A stretch of 20,688 nucleotides of DNA from Guillardia theta CCMP2712 (lineage: Eukaryota > Cryptophyceae > Pyrenomonadales > Geminigeraceae), in NCBI RefSeq assembly GCF_000315625.1, contig NW_005434486.1, positions 1-20,688 on the forward strand, given 5' to 3'. The notes under the pieces were generated by a model. It was not told where the DNA came from. It was given only the letters and a program-made list of their open reading frames with translations, and searched no databases. Positions 19,879 through 20,688 of the stretch are shown in pieces. Each line of letters opens with the position of its first letter. The stretch's first letter is position 1. Position numbers and translations under genes: made by a program.

Positions 19879-20688
19879 GGCAGGGGCAGGGGCAGGGGCA
19901 GGAGCAGGAGCAGGAGCAGGGGGACGAGGACGAGGACGAGGGCGAGGAGAAGTGATAGTGTCGAGGTGTTTGATGCCGCCTGGCAGGTGAGTGTAGACAA
20001 GGAGGCAAGAGGACGGGAAGTATTCTTCCTCCTCCCCTACTTCGAGCTGCTCCGCTTCGCAAGTGTCTTGAGGTGACTGGACCCCCACCCCCCCAACCTC
20101 CTCCTCTCCTGGCCCCCCACCCCCCCAACCTCCTCCTCCTCCTCTCTCCTGTTCCTCTTCTCTTCTGTTCCTCTTCTCTTCTGTTCCTCTTCTCTTCTGT
20201 TCCTCTTCTCTCCTGTTCCTCTTCTCTTCTGTTCCTCTTCTCTTCTGTTCCTCTTCTCTTCTGTTCCTCTTCTCTTCTGTTCCTCTTCTCTTCTGTTCCT
20301 CTTCTCTTCTGTTCCTCTTCTCTTCTGTTCCTCTTCTCTTCTGTTCCTCTTCTCTTCTGTTCCTCTTCTCTTCTGTTCCTCTTCTCTTCTGTTCCTCTTC
20401 TCTTCTGTTCCTCTTCTCTTCTGTTCCTCTTCTCTTCTGTTCCTCTTCTCTTCTGTTCCTCTTCTCTTCTGCTCCTCCTCCTCCTCACCCCTTCCTAACA
20501 AACTTCTCTCATCGCTCTTCTCCCCTTCCCCATCATCTCCTCCTCCCGTCTGACCCGTGCACCAGCGACGCCCTGGCTATGAAAGGAGGATGTACCCTTA
20601 TCTTCTGCCCTGACTACGCGATCAAACAGTTTGTAACTACGTTGCAGAAGAATTTACAAGAGAGGTGGGAAATGCTCCTCCTCCTCCT
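13253..20688 (+). CDS. Very large TPR-like repeat protein with possible diverged CHAT/separase-like C-terminus (partial at 3' end)
   Basis: Exon 1 is 13253-18160 (1636 codons). The ATG at 13253 follows an in-frame TGA at 13241. Proposed later exons are 18533-19048, 19482-19721, 19966-20072 and 20566 to about 20664, where a GTGGGA donor precedes pyrimidine-rich sequence; all phases fit. Residues 57-65 hold an acidic tryptophan motif (NWEDDFDFD). Helical repeats occur near 200-300 and 900-1190, for example EHGDYERSLRYYSIVL and EHGDFAQAEQILLAAI, which are typical TPR helix pairs. An acidic, probably disordered stretch spans about 416-476 and a Ser/Met-rich one about 1285-1322. Exons 2-5 read LPPPLFIACSALLRAIPWE, HVVFVESEKIAASPQEF and GGCTLIFCPDYAIKQFV. 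That order of hydrophobic strands and the IPWE motif recall CHAT and separase protease folds. No specific family was recognised. Exon 1 is secure; the later exons, especially exon 4 with its weak acceptor, are less so. Confidence 0.7.
18173..18245. repeat. Trinucleotide microsatellites (CTG)n then (ATG)n
   Basis: About five CTG units run into about eighteen ATG/GAT units, with one ACA interruption near 18206. The repeat starts about 12 nt after the proposed donor at 18161, inside intron 1 of the TPR gene. Without splicing the frame would end in a run of five cysteines and stop at 18190, which supports the donor. Confidence 0.9.
19091..19258. repeat. Pentanucleotide microsatellite (TCTCC)n, about 32 copies
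   Basis: Nearly perfect TCTCC repeats with one TCGCC variant at 19196-19200. It lies inside proposed intron 2 (19049-19481) of the TPR gene. The strand is pure pyrimidine, a composition that can form triplex DNA. Confidence 0.95.
19805..19920. repeat. Hexanucleotide microsatellite (GGAGCA)n
   Basis: About nineteen units, with GGGGCA variants around 19875-19898. It lies in proposed intron 3 (19722-19965). All frames across it are open and low complexity (Glu-Gln, Ala-Gly or Arg-Ser repeats), so openness is not evidence of coding here. Confidence 0.93.
20078..20141. repeat. 32-bp tandem duplication, C-rich
   Basis: Two adjacent copies at 20078-20109 and 20110-20141 share the core CCCCCACCCCCCCAACC followed by CTCCTCCT units. 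They lie at the start of proposed intron 4 of the TPR gene, just before the 16-bp minisatellite. Confidence 0.8.
20150..20469. repeat. 16-bp minisatellite, about 20 copies
   Basis: The unit TGTTCCTCTTCTCTTC repeats about twenty times in a row with almost no variation; one early copy has CTCTCC in place of CTCTTC. It fills most of proposed intron 4 (20073-20565). The near-perfect identity suggests recent expansion and likely length variation between individuals. Confidence 0.95.

Noticed and set aside
20150-20469. Regular 16-bp repeats resembling a CRISPR array
   Set aside because: The units are directly adjacent with no unique spacers, and the context is eukaryotic; this is a minisatellite.
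19709-20501. Long low-complexity frames on both strands through the GGAGCA and 16-bp repeats
   Set aside because: The repeats lack stop codons in several frames, so length means nothing here; these stretches fit introns of the TPR gene.

Overview
This window is nuclear eukaryotic DNA. Genes are split by short GT-AG introns, mostly 45-95 nt, whose phases join cleanly. Intergenic DNA is AT-rich, there are many micro- and minisatellites, and the encoded domains (collagen-like Gly-X-Y, SRCR, PA14, TPR) are eukaryotic in style. A protist alga is likely. My guess is a cryptophyte such as Guillardia theta, from general gene style only; no database was searched.

Layout. (1) Positions 73-5151, minus strand: a 15-exon reading frame for a large type II membrane-anchored multidomain protein. 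It runs off the left edge. (2) Positions 5152-7283: an AT-rich spacer of about 2.1 kb that should hold both promoters of a divergent pair, plus a four-copy ~37-bp tandem repeat. (3) Positions 7284-12181, plus strand: a second copy of the same gene with the same 15 exons, encoding 1354 residues. Regions 1 and 3 form a large inverted duplication with arms of about 4.9 kb. (4) Positions 12182-13252: intergenic. (5) Position 13253 to the right edge, plus strand: a gene for a very large protein. It has one 4.9-kb first exon encoding TPR-like helical repeats and an acidic linker, then four smaller exons with a possible diverged CHAT/separase-like C-terminus. Its introns are swollen with simple repeats.

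The twin genes read, in order: short cytoplasmic tail, one membrane helix, coiled coil, collagen-like triple helix, SRCR domain, Cys-rich linker, a beta/gamma-crystallin-like motif and five tandem PA14 domains. This looks like a rigid stalk presenting ligand-binding modules outside the cell. Partner, ligand and exact location are not visible here.

The most striking observation is that introns of the twin genes are nearly or fully identical, whereas short blocks inside exons are strongly diverged. The collagen exon differs at about 47 of 126 bases by hand count, while its two flanking introns differ at 2 of 94 and 0 of 46. The diverged blocks keep the frame and the structural residues. This suggests focused diversification, or exon-tract conversion, of a surface protein family.
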